Positions 56,149 to 64,000 of a stretch of DNA of 64,000 nucleotides are shown piece after piece (the stretch's first letter is position 1; every line of letters starts with the position of its first letter). The notes beneath the pieces are model-generated. The model was not told the DNA's origin. It ran no database searches and saw only the letters and a program-made list of their open reading frames with translations. The stretch is from Burkholderia sp. WAC0059 (lineage in GTDB: Bacteria; Pseudomonadota; Gammaproteobacteria; Burkholderiales; Burkholderiaceae), in the NCBI RefSeq assembly GCF_002870125.1, contig NZ_PNEO01000006.1, forward strand, positions 124,001 to 188,000, in the 5' to 3' direction. A program made the translations under genes and the position numbers.

Positions 56149-57337
56149 ATCGCTGACGCCGGAGAATCCGCCGTCGCGCCGGCGGCTGGTGGTGGCCGGC
56201 GTGATCGGTCTCGCGCTCGTCGTCGTCATCGTGGTGGCGGGCGTTTCCGTGCGCGTCGTTGACGCGCGCGACCTGAGTTCATGGACCGCGCAGCAGGCGG
56301 TGCCGACCGTCACCGTGGTCTCGCCGCAGCCCGTGACCCACGGCCCCACGCTGCAACTGCCGGGCCGCCTCGAAGCCTGGTCGCGCGCGCCGATCTTCGC
56401 GCGCGTGAGCGGCTACCTGCAATCGTGGAGCGTCGACATCGGCACGCCGGTGAAGGCGGGCCAGCAGCTCGCCGTGATCGACACGCCGGAACTCGACCAG
56501 CAACTGGTGCAGGCGCGCGCCGATCTGCGCACCGCGCAGGCCAACGCGCAGCTCGCCGGCATCACGGCGAAGCGCTGGCAGGCGCTCGCGGGCACCGACT
56601 CGGTCGCGCAGCAGGACATCGATACGCGCACGAGCGACTACGCGGCGCGGGAGGCGGCCGTCGCCGCGGCCCAGGCGAACGTGGAGCGGCTCGTCGCGAT
56701 GAAGGGTTTCGCGCGCATCGTCGCGCCGTTCAACGGCGTGGTGACTTCGCGCGACACCGACATCGGCGCGCTCATCAACGCGGGCACGGGCGGACCCGGG
56801 CAGCAGCTCTTCACGGTGTCCGACGTGAAGCAGTTGCGTCTCTACGTGCAGGTGCCGCAGAACTTCGCGCCGCTCGTCAAGCCCGGCTTCGCCGCGCAAT
56901 TGAGCGTGCCGGCCTACGCGGGCCAGGAATTCCCCGCGAAGGTCATCGCGACGGCGGACGCCGTCAACGCGAACTCGGGCACGACGCTCGTGCAGCTCGT
57001 CGTCGACAACTCCGCCGGCAAGCTGCTGCCGGGCGGCTTCGCGAGCGTGACGTTCCGGATGCCGGCGCAGGGCAACGCGCTCGACGTGCCCGCGAGCGCG
57101 CTCGTGTTCGACAACCGCGGCCTGCTCGTCGCGACCGTCGATGCGCAGAACCGCGTGCGGTTCAAGCACGTGACGATCAACCACGACTTCGGCAGCACGA
57201 TCGAGATCGGCGCGGGGCTTGCGGCCACCGACCGCGTGATCGACACACCGCCCGACGGCCTCGTCGACGGCGACCAGGTCGAACTGTCGAGCGCCACCGC
57301 GAACGCGGGGAAGACGGGAGCACCGGCGCATGGCTAG
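56138..57337 (+). CDS. RND efflux periplasmic adaptor subunit (MFP/HlyD family)
   Basis: The 399-residue protein has an N-terminal membrane helix (about residues 17-40) and no lipobox. The lipoyl halves are LPGRLEAWSRAPIFARVSGY with VDIGTPVKAGQQLAVIDTPE, and KGFARIVAPFNGVVTSRDTD; an alpha-helical hairpin lies between them and beta-barrel and membrane-proximal domains follow. It bridges the pump and the outer-membrane channel. ATG 56138 has CTGGAGGA seven bases upstream, inside the pump gene end. Confidence 0.93.
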   Translation: MSSESLTPENPPSRRRLVVAGVIGLALVVVIVVAGVSVRVVDARDLSSWTAQQAVPTVTVVSPQPVTHGPTLQLPGRLEAWSRAPIFARVSGYLQSWSVDIGTPVKAGQQLAVIDTPELDQQLVQARADLRTAQANAQLAGITAKRWQALAGTDSVAQQDIDTRTSDYAAREAAVAAAQANVERLVAMKGFARIVAPFNGVVTSRDTDIGALINAGTGGPGQQLFTVSDVKQLRLYVQVPQNFAPLVKPGFAAQLSVPAYAGQEFPAKVIATADAVNANSGTTLVQLVVDNSAGKLLPGGFASVTFRMPAQGNALDVPASALVFDNRGLLVATVDAQNRVRFKHVTINHDFGSTIEIGAGLAATDRVIDTPPDGLVDGDQVELSSATANAGKTGAPAHG

Positions 57338-58808
57338 ATCGAGGTCCGGGCTCTTTCTCGCCGGCGCGGCGGCGTTCGCGCTCGGCGCCTGCTCGTTCGT
57401 GCCGAACTACAAGGTGCCGGCGACGCCCGTGACCGCGCAGTTTCGCGGCACGGGCCCGTGGGTCAGCGCGAAGCCGGCCGACCGGCTCTCGCGCAACGGC
57501 TGGTGGGCGATCTACGGCGACGCGCAGCTCGACGCGCTGCAGACGCGGCTCATCGCGAGCAACACCGACCTCGCCGCGGCGTGGGCGCATTACGAGCAGG
57601 CGCAGGCCTACGTGTCCGAGGCCAGCTCGGCGCTCTATCCGACGCTGAGCGCGGGCGCCGAGCCGCAGCGCGACCGGCAGTCCAACAACCGGCCGCTGCG
57701 TGCGGGCGGCCCGAACGACTACACGTCCGCGACGCTCTACGGCGAAATCGACTACGACCTCGACCTCTGGGGCAGCGTGCGCGCCACGGTGGCGGCGAGT
57801 CGCGACGAGGCGCAGGCCGAACAGGCCGATCTGGCGTCGGTCGAGCTGAGCCTCGAAGTGCAGCTCGCCAACGACTACTTCCAGATTCGCGGCCTCGACC
57901 AGCAGACCCAGTTGCTCGTCGAGACCGTGGCGGCCTACCAGAAGGCGCTGCAGCTCACGCAGACGCTGCACGGCGACGGCGTCGTCTCGGGCCTCGACGT
58001 GACGCGCGCGCAGACGCAGCTCGCCACCGCGCAGTCGGAGCTTTCGCAGACGCGCGCGCAGCGCGCGCTGCTCGAACACGCGGTGGCCGTGCTCGTGGGC
58101 GCGTCGGCGTCCGAGTTCTCGCTGCCCATGCAGACGGCGGACCTCCCGGTGCCGGTAGTGCCCGTCGGCGTGCCGTCCGATCTGCTGCAGCGCCGGCCCG
58201 ACGTGGCCGAGGCCGAGCGGCACGTGGCCGAGGCCAACGAGAAGATCGGCGTGGCGCGCGCGGCGTTTTTCCCGTCCATCACGCTGAGCGCCCAGGGCGG
58301 CGTGCAGAGCGACCAGTATCCGAACCTGCTGAGCGCGCCGAACTTCTTCTGGGCCGTCGGCCCGCAGCTCGCGCAGTACATCTTCGACGGCGGGCTGCGG
58401 CGCGCGCGCCTGAGGGCGGCGCGCGCGGCGCTCGACGAGGCCGGCGATCGCTATCGCGGCGTCGTGCTCGGCGCGTTCCAGCAGGTCGAGGACAACCTGA
58501 CGCTGCTCGACGACCTCGGCACCGCGATCCAGCAGCAGCGCGACGCGGCGAGCGCGGCGCAGCACGCCGTCGATCTGGCGTTGCAGCTCTACAAGCACGG
58601 CGCCGTCGGCTATCTCGACGTCGTGCAGGCGCAGACGACGGCGCTCGACACCGAGCGCGGCGTGCTCCAGCTCCAGACCCAGCGTCTGGGCGCGAACGTG
58701 CAACTGATCCACGCGCTCGGCGGCGGCTGGTCGAAGGACGAGCTGGCCCGGGCCGCGCAGATGCCGGCGCTGGCGGCGACGCAGCAGGCGGGCGGCAAGG
58801 CCGAATAG
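57330..58808 (+). CDS. RND efflux outer-membrane lipoprotein (NodT/OprM family)
   Basis: The 492-residue channel protein has a lipoprotein signal with LGAC (lipobox, Cys21). The duplicated OEP repeat pattern follows, with helices around LDALQTRLIASNTDLAAAWA and DLLQRRPDVAEAERHVAEAN, the latter the NodT-family signature. It forms the TolC-like trimeric duct. Its start overlaps the adaptor stop by eight bases, completing a three-part efflux operon. The substrate cannot be read from sequence. Confidence 0.93.
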   Translation: MARSRSGLFLAGAAAFALGACSFVPNYKVPATPVTAQFRGTGPWVSAKPADRLSRNGWWAIYGDAQLDALQTRLIASNTDLAAAWAHYEQAQAYVSEASSALYPTLSAGAEPQRDRQSNNRPLRAGGPNDYTSATLYGEIDYDLDLWGSVRATVAASRDEAQAEQADLASVELSLEVQLANDYFQIRGLDQQTQLLVETVAAYQKALQLTQTLHGDGVVSGLDVTRAQTQLATAQSELSQTRAQRALLEHAVAVLVGASASEFSLPMQTADLPVPVVPVGVPSDLLQRRPDVAEAERHVAEANEKIGVARAAFFPSITLSAQGGVQSDQYPNLLSAPNFFWAVGPQLAQYIFDGGLRRARLRAARAALDEAGDRYRGVVLGAFQQVEDNLTLLDDLGTAIQQQRDAASAAQHAVDLALQLYKHGAVGYLDVVQAQTTALDTERGVLQLQTQRLGANVQLIHALGGGWSKDELARAAQMPALAATQQAGGKAE

Positions 58809-58860
58809 CCGGGTAAGCGGTTTTTTTCCGGGCGGCGTTCCCGCAATGGGGTGCCGCCGC

Positions 58861-59769
58861 TCAGGCCGCGTTGCCCGAGTCGTACTGGCTGATGCCGAGC
58901 TGCGTCAGGAGCCATGCCTTGAAGACCGCGAACGCTTCGTGATGGTGAAGCCGCTTCGGGTGGACGAGGTAGTGGCCCACGTATTGCACTTCCCGCGTAC
59001 TGCCGCTCAGCGGGCGCACGAGCGCTCCGCTCTGGAGCTCGCGTTCGGCGAGCAGCGTCGATTCCAGCACGACCCCGAGGCCGTCGACCGCCGCCGCGAT
59101 GGCCATCGAACTGCGGTCGAAACGCAGGCCGTAGTGATGCGGCGGCGTCAGGTCGTTCGCCTCGAACCATCCCTTCCACTGAAAAAGCTGCACGTCGCAC
59201 TGAATCAGCGTGTGACGGTAGAGATCCTGCGGCCTGCGGATGTCCTCCGCCAGCGCCGGCGCGCAGAGCGGCGTCAGTCCTTCCACGGCGAGCGGAATCT
59301 TCTCGTGCGGCGACGACTTCGGTTCGCCGTAGACGATGTCGAGATCGAAATCGTCGTCTTCGAAATTGGCGTAGTCCGTGCTCGCCGAAAACCTCAGATC
59401 GATGTCCGGATGCGCCCGCACGAACCCCGCGAGGCGCGGTAGCAGCCATTGCGTGGCGAAGCTCGGCGACGTGTGCAGCCGTAGCGGCGTCGGCTCGTCG
59501 GTCGCCACGAGCGAGAAGCCGCGCCGGATTTCCTCCATGCCGCGCTGGATGTGCTCGAGCAGGATCGCGCCCTCGCGCGTGAGCTGGACGTCGCGCGTGC
59601 TGCGCTGAAACAGGCGCAGCTCGACGGTCTCCTCGAGCTTGCGGATCGAATGGCTGACGGCGCTCGGCGAGAGCCCGAGTTCGCCGGCCGCGGTCGCGAA
59701 CGACGCGGTCCGGCCCGCGGCCTCGAACACGCGCAGAAACGAGAGCGGAACCTTGCGTAGCGTATTCAT
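58861..59769 (-). CDS. LysR family regulator (GcvA-like)
   Basis: The 302-residue regulator starts with the GcvA-subgroup N-terminus PLSFLRVFEAAGRTASFATA, then AAGELGLSPSAVSHSIRKLE for the recognition helix, and LRLFQRSTRDVQLTREG. The effector domain has the GcvA-type features FATQWLLPRLAGFVRAHPDI and AIAAAVDGLGVVLESTLLAE. It is divergent from the split-transketolase operon and has a T-N11-A palindrome four bases before its own start, so autoregulation and control of that operon are likely. Confidence 0.92.
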   Translation of the reverse strand: MNTLRKVPLSFLRVFEAAGRTASFATAAGELGLSPSAVSHSIRKLEETVELRLFQRSTRDVQLTREGAILLEHIQRGMEEIRRGFSLVATDEPTPLRLHTSPSFATQWLLPRLAGFVRAHPDIDLRFSASTDYANFEDDDFDLDIVYGEPKSSPHEKIPLAVEGLTPLCAPALAEDIRRPQDLYRHTLIQCDVQLFQWKGWFEANDLTPPHHYGLRFDRSSMAIAAAVDGLGVVLESTLLAERELQSGALVRPLSGSTREVQYVGHYLVHPKRLHHHEAFAVFKAWLLTQLGISQYDSGNAA

Positions 59770-59772
59770 TCG

Positions 59773-59785
59773 TGAATTGAATTCA
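59773..59785. promoter_or_regulatory. LysR T-N11-A palindrome
   Basis: TGAATTGAATTCA is a perfect 13-bp palindrome around a central G and exactly fits the LysR T-N11-A rule. It lies in the divergent promoter region between the LysR gene (start 59769) and the split transketolase (start 59947), closer to the regulator, the usual position of the autoregulatory recognition site. Confidence 0.6.
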
Positions 59786-59946
59786 TCGACGGGTGCAATC
59801 TTTTCTTTTGTCGGAGGCGTCTTGCCGATGATACGCTGCCTTCAGCCTCCCGGTTCGCCGCAAACTATTGAATAAAAGGCATCTATGCGCGGATGAAAGC
59901 AGGAAGCCGGGGCGCGGCGTATCTCATATTAGAAGGAACGGAGACG

Positions 59947-60840
59947 ATGGCATTGACGACAGAATCAGGGCCGACGGCGGCGCTCGCCGAGGCTCCCCAT
60001 CCGGCGCTGGCGACGCTCGCGCGCCACGCGTGGCGGATTCGCCGGTTCGCGTTGCGCATGGGCGAGGTGCAGGGCCAGGGCTACATCGGCCAGGCGCTCG
60101 GGCTGGCCGACGTGCTGGCCGTGGCGTTCCGCCATGCGATGAACGTCCGCCCCGACGACCCGCGATGGGAGGGGCGCGACCGCTTCCTGCTCTCGCACGG
60201 TCACTATGCGATCGCCTACTACGCGGCGCTGATCGAGGCGGGCATCCTTTCCGAAGCCGAACTGGAAACCTACGGCGCCGACGACAGCCGGCTGCCGATG
60301 TCGGGCATGGCGACCTACACGCCGGGCATGGAGATGTCGGGCGGCTCGCTCGGCCAGGGGCTCAGCATCGCCGTGGGCATGGCGCTCGGCCTGCGCCAGA
60401 AGCGCAATCCGGCCCGGGTCTACAACTCGATGTCCGACGGCGAGCTCGACGAGGGCGCGACTTGGGAGGCGGCGCTGTCGGCCGCGCACTACCGGCTCGA
60501 TCGCCTGATCGTGCTCGTCGACGTCAACCGGCAGCAGGCCGACGGCGATTCGCGCCGGATTCTCGGCTTCGAGCCGCTCGAGGAGAAATGGCGCGCGTTC
60601 GGCTGGTATGCCCAGCGCGTCGACGGCAACGATCTGGCGGCGTTGACGCGGGCGTTCGACCGCGCCGCGTCGCACGACGAGCCCGTGCCGCGCGTGATTC
60701 TCTGCGACACGCTGATGGGCAAGGGCGTGCCGTTCCTCGAGGCGCGCGAGAAAAATCACTTCATTCGCGTCGAGCCCGGCGAGTGGCAACTGGCCATCGA
60801 CGCGCTCGATGCCGCGCGGCCGGAAGGAGCGCAGCCATGA
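59947..60840 (+). CDS. Transketolase, N-terminal (large ThDP-PP) subunit
   Basis: The 297-residue protein is the N-terminal half of a split transketolase. Family marks are DRFLLSHGHYAIAYYAALIE, GGSLGQGLSIAVGMALGLRQ, and the ThDP/Mg motif in SMSDGELDEGATWEAALSAA with NRQQADG. It pairs with the next gene product, which holds the pyrimidine and C-terminal domains. Two-subunit transketolases transfer two-carbon units between sugar phosphates and are used in some pentose or branched-sugar catabolic routes such as apiose. ATG 59947 has AGAAGGAACGGAG upstream. Its stop overlaps the next start. Confidence 0.88.
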   Translation: MALTTESGPTAALAEAPHPALATLARHAWRIRRFALRMGEVQGQGYIGQALGLADVLAVAFRHAMNVRPDDPRWEGRDRFLLSHGHYAIAYYAALIEAGILSEAELETYGADDSRLPMSGMATYTPGMEMSGGSLGQGLSIAVGMALGLRQKRNPARVYNSMSDGELDEGATWEAALSAAHYRLDRLIVLVDVNRQQADGDSRRILGFEPLEEKWRAFGWYAQRVDGNDLAALTRAFDRAASHDEPVPRVILCDTLMGKGVPFLEAREKNHFIRVEPGEWQLAIDALDAARPEGAQP

Positions 60841-61838
60841 GCGCGACCGTCCAGAAGAAACCGCGCCCGACGACGTCGGCGATGATCGCCTCGATCGCGG
60901 GCGAGGGCCAGCGCACGCGGCCCGCGCCGTTCGGCCATGCGCTCGTGGCCGAGGCCGAAAAGCGGCCCGAAATCGTCGGCATGACGGCCGACCTCTCGAA
61001 GTACACCGACCTGCACCTGTTCGCCGAGGCGTATCCCGAGCGCTACTTCCAGATGGGCATGGCCGAGCAACTGCTCATGGGCGCGGCGGGCGGCATGGCG
61101 AAGGAAGGGTTCATGCCGTTCGCGACGACCTACGCGGTGTTCGCGACGCGGCGCGCCTACGACTTCATTCACCAGGTCATCGCCGAAGAGCATCTGAACG
61201 TGAAGATCTGCGCCGCGCTGCCGGGGCTGACCACGGGCTACGGGCCGAGCCATCAGGCGACTGAGGACATCGCGATGATGCGCGGCATTCCGGGCCTGAC
61301 GATCGTCGACCCTTGCGACGCGCTCGACACGGAGCAGGCCGTCGCGGCCGTCGCCGCGCACGAGGGGCCGGTCTACATGCGTCTGTTGCGCGGCCGGGTG
61401 CCGCTCGTGCTCGACGAGTACGACTATCGCTTCGAACTCGGCAAGGCGAAGCTGCTGCGCGACGGGCGGGACGTGCTCGTCATCTCGTCGGGGATCATGA
61501 CCATGCGCGCGCTGGAGGTGGCCGGAGCGCTGGCCGACGGCAGCGCCGACGTGGCCGTGCTGCACGTGCCGACCGTCAAGCCGCTCGACGAGGACACGAT
61601 CCTCGCGCAATGCCGGCGGCCCGGCCGGCTCGTGATCGTGGCGGAGAACCATAGCCGCATCGGCGGGCTCGGCGAGGCCGTCGCCGCGCTGCTGATGCGC
61701 GAGCGCGTGCAGCCGGTGTTTCGCCAGGTGGCGCTGCCCGACCAGTTTCTCGCGGCCGGCGCGCTGCCCACGCTGCACGACCGCTACGGCATCTCCGCGT
61801 CGGCGTTCGCCGACAGCATCAGGACATGGCTCGGATAA
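60837..61838 (+). CDS. Transketolase, C-terminal (pyrimidine-binding) subunit
   Basis: The 333-residue partner subunit carries the PYR domain, with FQMGMAEQLLMGAAGGMAKE supplying the catalytic Glu. The YAVFATRRAYDFIHQVIAEE and GLTTGYGPSHQATEDIAMMR segments resemble 1-deoxyxylulose synthase and transketolase, and a C-terminal transketolase domain follows. An N-terminal extension of about 25 residues precedes the fold. ATG 60837 overlaps the previous stop (ATGA), so both halves are made together. Confidence 0.88.
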   Translation: MSATVQKKPRPTTSAMIASIAGEGQRTRPAPFGHALVAEAEKRPEIVGMTADLSKYTDLHLFAEAYPERYFQMGMAEQLLMGAAGGMAKEGFMPFATTYAVFATRRAYDFIHQVIAEEHLNVKICAALPGLTTGYGPSHQATEDIAMMRGIPGLTIVDPCDALDTEQAVAAVAAHEGPVYMRLLRGRVPLVLDEYDYRFELGKAKLLRDGRDVLVISSGIMTMRALEVAGALADGSADVAVLHVPTVKPLDEDTILAQCRRPGRLVIVAENHSRIGGLGEAVAALLMRERVQPVFRQVALPDQFLAAGALPTLHDRYGISASAFADSIRTWLG

Positions 61839-61860
61839 CAGGAACAAGAAAGGAAAACTC

Positions 61861-62709
61861 ATGAATGTGACCTTTGTCGGTATCGGCGCGATCGGACTGC
61901 CGATGGCATTGCGGATTCAGCACGCGGGACACGCGGTGACGGGCGTGGACCTGTCGGAGGCGGTGCGCGCGCAGGCGGCCGAAAGCGGTCTGGCCAGCGT
62001 CGGGCGGTTCGCCGACGCGGCGGCGGCCGACCTCGTGGTCGTCATGGTCGCGACGCCGCAGCAACTGGCGAGCCTCGTGGACGGCGTGAAGGACGTGGCG
62101 GGCGGCCAGCGCTGGATACTCATGTCGACGGTCGGGCCGGCCAGCGTGCGCGAAGCGGGCGAGCGTCTGCGCCGGATGGGCGCGCGCGTCGTCGATGCGC
62201 CCGTGACGGGCGGCGTCGCCCGAGCGAAAACCGGCGAGCTCGTGATCTTCGCCGCGGGCGAGGCTGCCGACGTCGAGGCCGTGGAGCCGATCTTCGGCAC
62301 GATGGGACGCGTGCGCGTGACGGGCAGCCAGCTAGGCGACGGACAGAGCATCAAGGTGGTGAACCAGCACCTGTGTTCGGTGCACATCGTCGCGGCGGCC
62401 GAGGCGCTCAATCTCGCCCGCTCGCTCGGGCTCGATCCGGCCGCCGTGCTCGGTCTCGTCGAGAAGGGCGCGGCGGGCTCGTGGATGCTCTCCGACCGCG
62501 GTCCGCGCATGCTGGGCGGCTCCGACGTCGAAGTGACCAGCTCCGTCGACATCTTCGTCAAGGACAGCGGCCTCGTCGCGCAGGCGGCCGAGGCGTGCGG
62601 CGCCGCGGTGCCGCTGCTCGCGGTGGCGAGGGCACGCTACCGCCAGGCCGCCGAGGCCGGGCTCGGCAAGCGCGACGACAGCCGGGTAATCGAAACCTGG
62701 GATTCCTGA
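61861..62709 (+). CDS. NAD(P)-dependent 3-hydroxyacid dehydrogenase family (HIBADH/LtnD-like)
   Basis: The 282-residue enzyme has the Rossmann motif GIGAIGLPMA (residues about 7-16). It also has the substrate loop DAPVTGGVARAKTGELVIFA and the catalytic Lys region GDGQSIKVVNQHLCSVHIVAAAEA. This is the beta-hydroxyacid dehydrogenase family, which includes 3-hydroxyisobutyrate, tartronate-semialdehyde and L-threonate dehydrogenases; the NQHL..HI.AAAEA block is most like the threonate type. It follows the transketolase genes by 22 bases and precedes a transporter, suggesting oxidation of a hydroxy acid before cleavage. Confidence 0.88.
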   Translation: MNVTFVGIGAIGLPMALRIQHAGHAVTGVDLSEAVRAQAAESGLASVGRFADAAAADLVVVMVATPQQLASLVDGVKDVAGGQRWILMSTVGPASVREAGERLRRMGARVVDAPVTGGVARAKTGELVIFAAGEAADVEAVEPIFGTMGRVRVTGSQLGDGQSIKVVNQHLCSVHIVAAAEALNLARSLGLDPAAVLGLVEKGAAGSWMLSDRGPRMLGGSDVEVTSSVDIFVKDSGLVAQAAEACGAAVPLLAVARARYRQAAEAGLGKRDDSRVIETWDS

Positions 62710-62784
62710 TTCCCGTTTCGCCATTCCGATCCGGCCGGCAACGATCCGGCCGATCCATTAAAACGACTATCCGGAGACACGACC

Positions 62785-64000
62785 ATGAATACCCCGACTG
62801 CGACGCCGCCGGCCCCGACGGGCCGCCCGTTCCGCGTGGCCTTCGCCTCGATGATCGGCTCGGCGGTGGAGAGCTACGACTTCTTCATCTACGGCACGGC
62901 CGCGGCCGCCTGGTTCGGCAAGATCTTCTTTCATACGAACGATCCGCTCGTCGGCATCGCGGCGTCGTTCGCGACGCTCGCGGTCGGCTTCCTGATGCGC
63001 CCGCTCGGCGGCTACCTGGCCGGGCACTACGGCGACCGGCTGGGGCGCCGGGCGGTCCTGCTCTGGTCGCTGCTCGCGATGGGCTGCGCGACGGTGCTGA
63101 TCGGCGCGTTGCCGACCTACGACCAGGTGGGCGTCGCGGCGCCGATCCTCCTGATCCTGCTGCGGATGGTGCAGGGGGTCGGCTTCGGCGCCGAGTGGGG
63201 CGGCGCGGTGCTGATGGCCTGCGAGCACGCGCCGGCGGCCCGGCGCGGGTTCTTCGGCGCGGTGCCGCAGCTCGGCATTCCGATGGGGCTGTTGCTCGCC
63301 AACGGCACGTTCCTGCTGTCCGGCGCGTGGTTCGAGGGCAACTGGATCTGGCGCGTGCCGTTCCTGATCTCGTTCGTCATGGTCGCGATCGGCATCTTCA
63401 TTCGCCTGAGCGTCGACGAGTCGCCGGCGTTCGAGGCGATCAAGGCGGAGAAGAAGATCGTCCGGCAACCGGCCATGCAGGTGCTCCGCAGCGACTGGCG
63501 AATGATCTTCCGGATCATCGGCCTGCGCATGGCGGAGACCGGCGGCTACTACATCACGACGAGCTTCATGCTCTCCTACGTGGTGCTGGCGCACGTCTCG
63601 ACGACACGCAACGTGCTCTGGGGCACGCTGATCGGCTCGCTCATCGGTCTCGTCAGTCATCTCGTCTACGGTGCGCTGAGCGACCGCGTCGGCCGCCGGC
63701 CCGTATTCCTCTGCGGCGCGCTGTTCACCGTCGCGTTCGGCGTGCCGATGTTCCTGCTCATCAATACGGGCTCGGCCGTGATGGTCGTCACGGCGATCTC
63801 GCTGGCGCTGCTCTTCAGCCACGACCCGATTTTCGCCGTCGAATCGAGCTGGTTCTCCGAGCAGTTCCCGCCCAACGTGCGTTCGTCGGGCATTTCGCTC
63901 GGCTACAACGGCGCGTCCGTCGTGGCCGGCCTGCTGCCCATCGTCGCCACGGCCGCCTACGGCGTGGTGGGATGGATCGGCCCCGCGTTGATGTTCTCGG
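62785..64000 (+). CDS. MFS transporter, metabolite:proton symporter (MHS/ShiA-like) family, 3' end outside window
   Basis: The first 405 codons are inside the window; the frame is open to the last base. The start is ATG 62785, with CCGGAGA upstream. Family marks are SMIGSAVESYDFFIYGTAAA in helix 1, FLMRPLGGYLAGHYGDRLGR (motif A) and MVQGVGFGAEWGGAVLMACE in helices 4-5. MHS members import shikimate, citrate, 2-oxoglutarate, proline betaine and related solutes with protons. It follows the dehydrogenase gene and probably brings in the substrate of this operon. Confidence 0.9.
   Translation, partial: MNTPTATPPAPTGRPFRVAFASMIGSAVESYDFFIYGTAAAAWFGKIFFHTNDPLVGIAASFATLAVGFLMRPLGGYLAGHYGDRLGRRAVLLWSLLAMGCATVLIGALPTYDQVGVAAPILLILLRMVQGVGFGAEWGGAVLMACEHAPAARRGFFGAVPQLGIPMGLLLANGTFLLSGAWFEGNWIWRVPFLISFVMVAIGIFIRLSVDESPAFEAIKAEKKIVRQPAMQVLRSDWRMIFRIIGLRMAETGGYYITTSFMLSYVVLAHVSTTRNVLWGTLIGSLIGLVSHLVYGALSDRVGRRPVFLCGALFTVAFGVPMFLLINTGSAVMVVTAISLALLFSHDPIFAVESSWFSEQFPPNVRSSGISLGYNGASVVAGLLPIVATAAYGVVGWIGPALMFS

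Noticed and set aside
52972..56349. A 1125-codon open frame antisense to the RND pump
   Set aside because: Same artefact of G+C-rich third positions; dominated by Arg, Asp, Glu and His with no fold signature.

Overview
The window is high-G+C DNA that reads as a Burkholderiaceae (Burkholderia/Paraburkholderia-type) chromosome. This is an inference from gene content: a monomeric NADP isocitrate dehydrogenase, GcvA-type LysR regulators, a NodT-type RND efflux operon, FeoAB, and many sugar-acid and amide catabolic clusters. No tRNA, rRNA, CRISPR array, intact prophage or intact insertion sequence was found.

Layout. 1-6.2 kb: the end of an AMP-forming ligase, monomeric isocitrate dehydrogenase, a DUF1003 membrane protein, small GNAT, cupin and ASCH genes, then a clear fluoride riboswitch upstream of a lone DUF190 gene. 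6.2-10.1 kb: a short-chain dehydrogenase, a chemoreceptor and a LysE exporter. 10.1-15.8 kb: a TonB-dependent receptor with its own ExbB, ExbD and TonB, divergent from a ZigA-type zinc GTPase, with a Zur-like palindrome between them; this looks like a zinc-starvation uptake locus. 15.8-19.3 kb: a visibly lower-G+C stretch with a frameshifted transposase remnant, a polar amino-acid ABC transporter lacking its ATPase gene, and gene-poor DNA with two terminator hairpins. 19.3-25.8 kb: an ABC importer, two amidases and a GntR regulator in one run, preceded by a long palindrome. 26-35.8 kb: recC-recB-recD, translationally coupled, each longer than in E. coli and carrying 9-bp tandem repeats in linkers.

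35.8-39.7 kb: a LacI regulator, an MFS acid transporter and a DapA-family lyase with matching operator-like sites. 39.8-43.9 kb: a small XRE regulator, a Spy-like periplasmic protein, a Gly/Pro-rich secreted protein, then feoA-feoB and a small Cys-rich membrane protein under a Fur-like box. 44.1-49.6 kb: a LysR regulator convergent with an MFS, ThDP-enzyme and ketoglutarate-semialdehyde-dehydrogenase-type operon. 50-52.3 kb: an LLM flavin monooxygenase divergent from a sulfonate-binding protein. 52.9-58.8 kb: a complete RND pump. 58.9-64 kb: a LysR regulator divergent from a split transketolase, a 3-hydroxyacid-dehydrogenase-type enzyme and an MHS-family transporter cut by the window end.

The most noteworthy items are the fluoride riboswitch with mutually exclusive downstream hairpins controlling an orphan DUF190 gene, the recurrent 9-bp coding minisatellites in RecBCD and FeoB, the putative zinc locus, and several uncharacterised catabolic operons with readable operators. 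All functions come from reading motifs and gene order; no database search was run.
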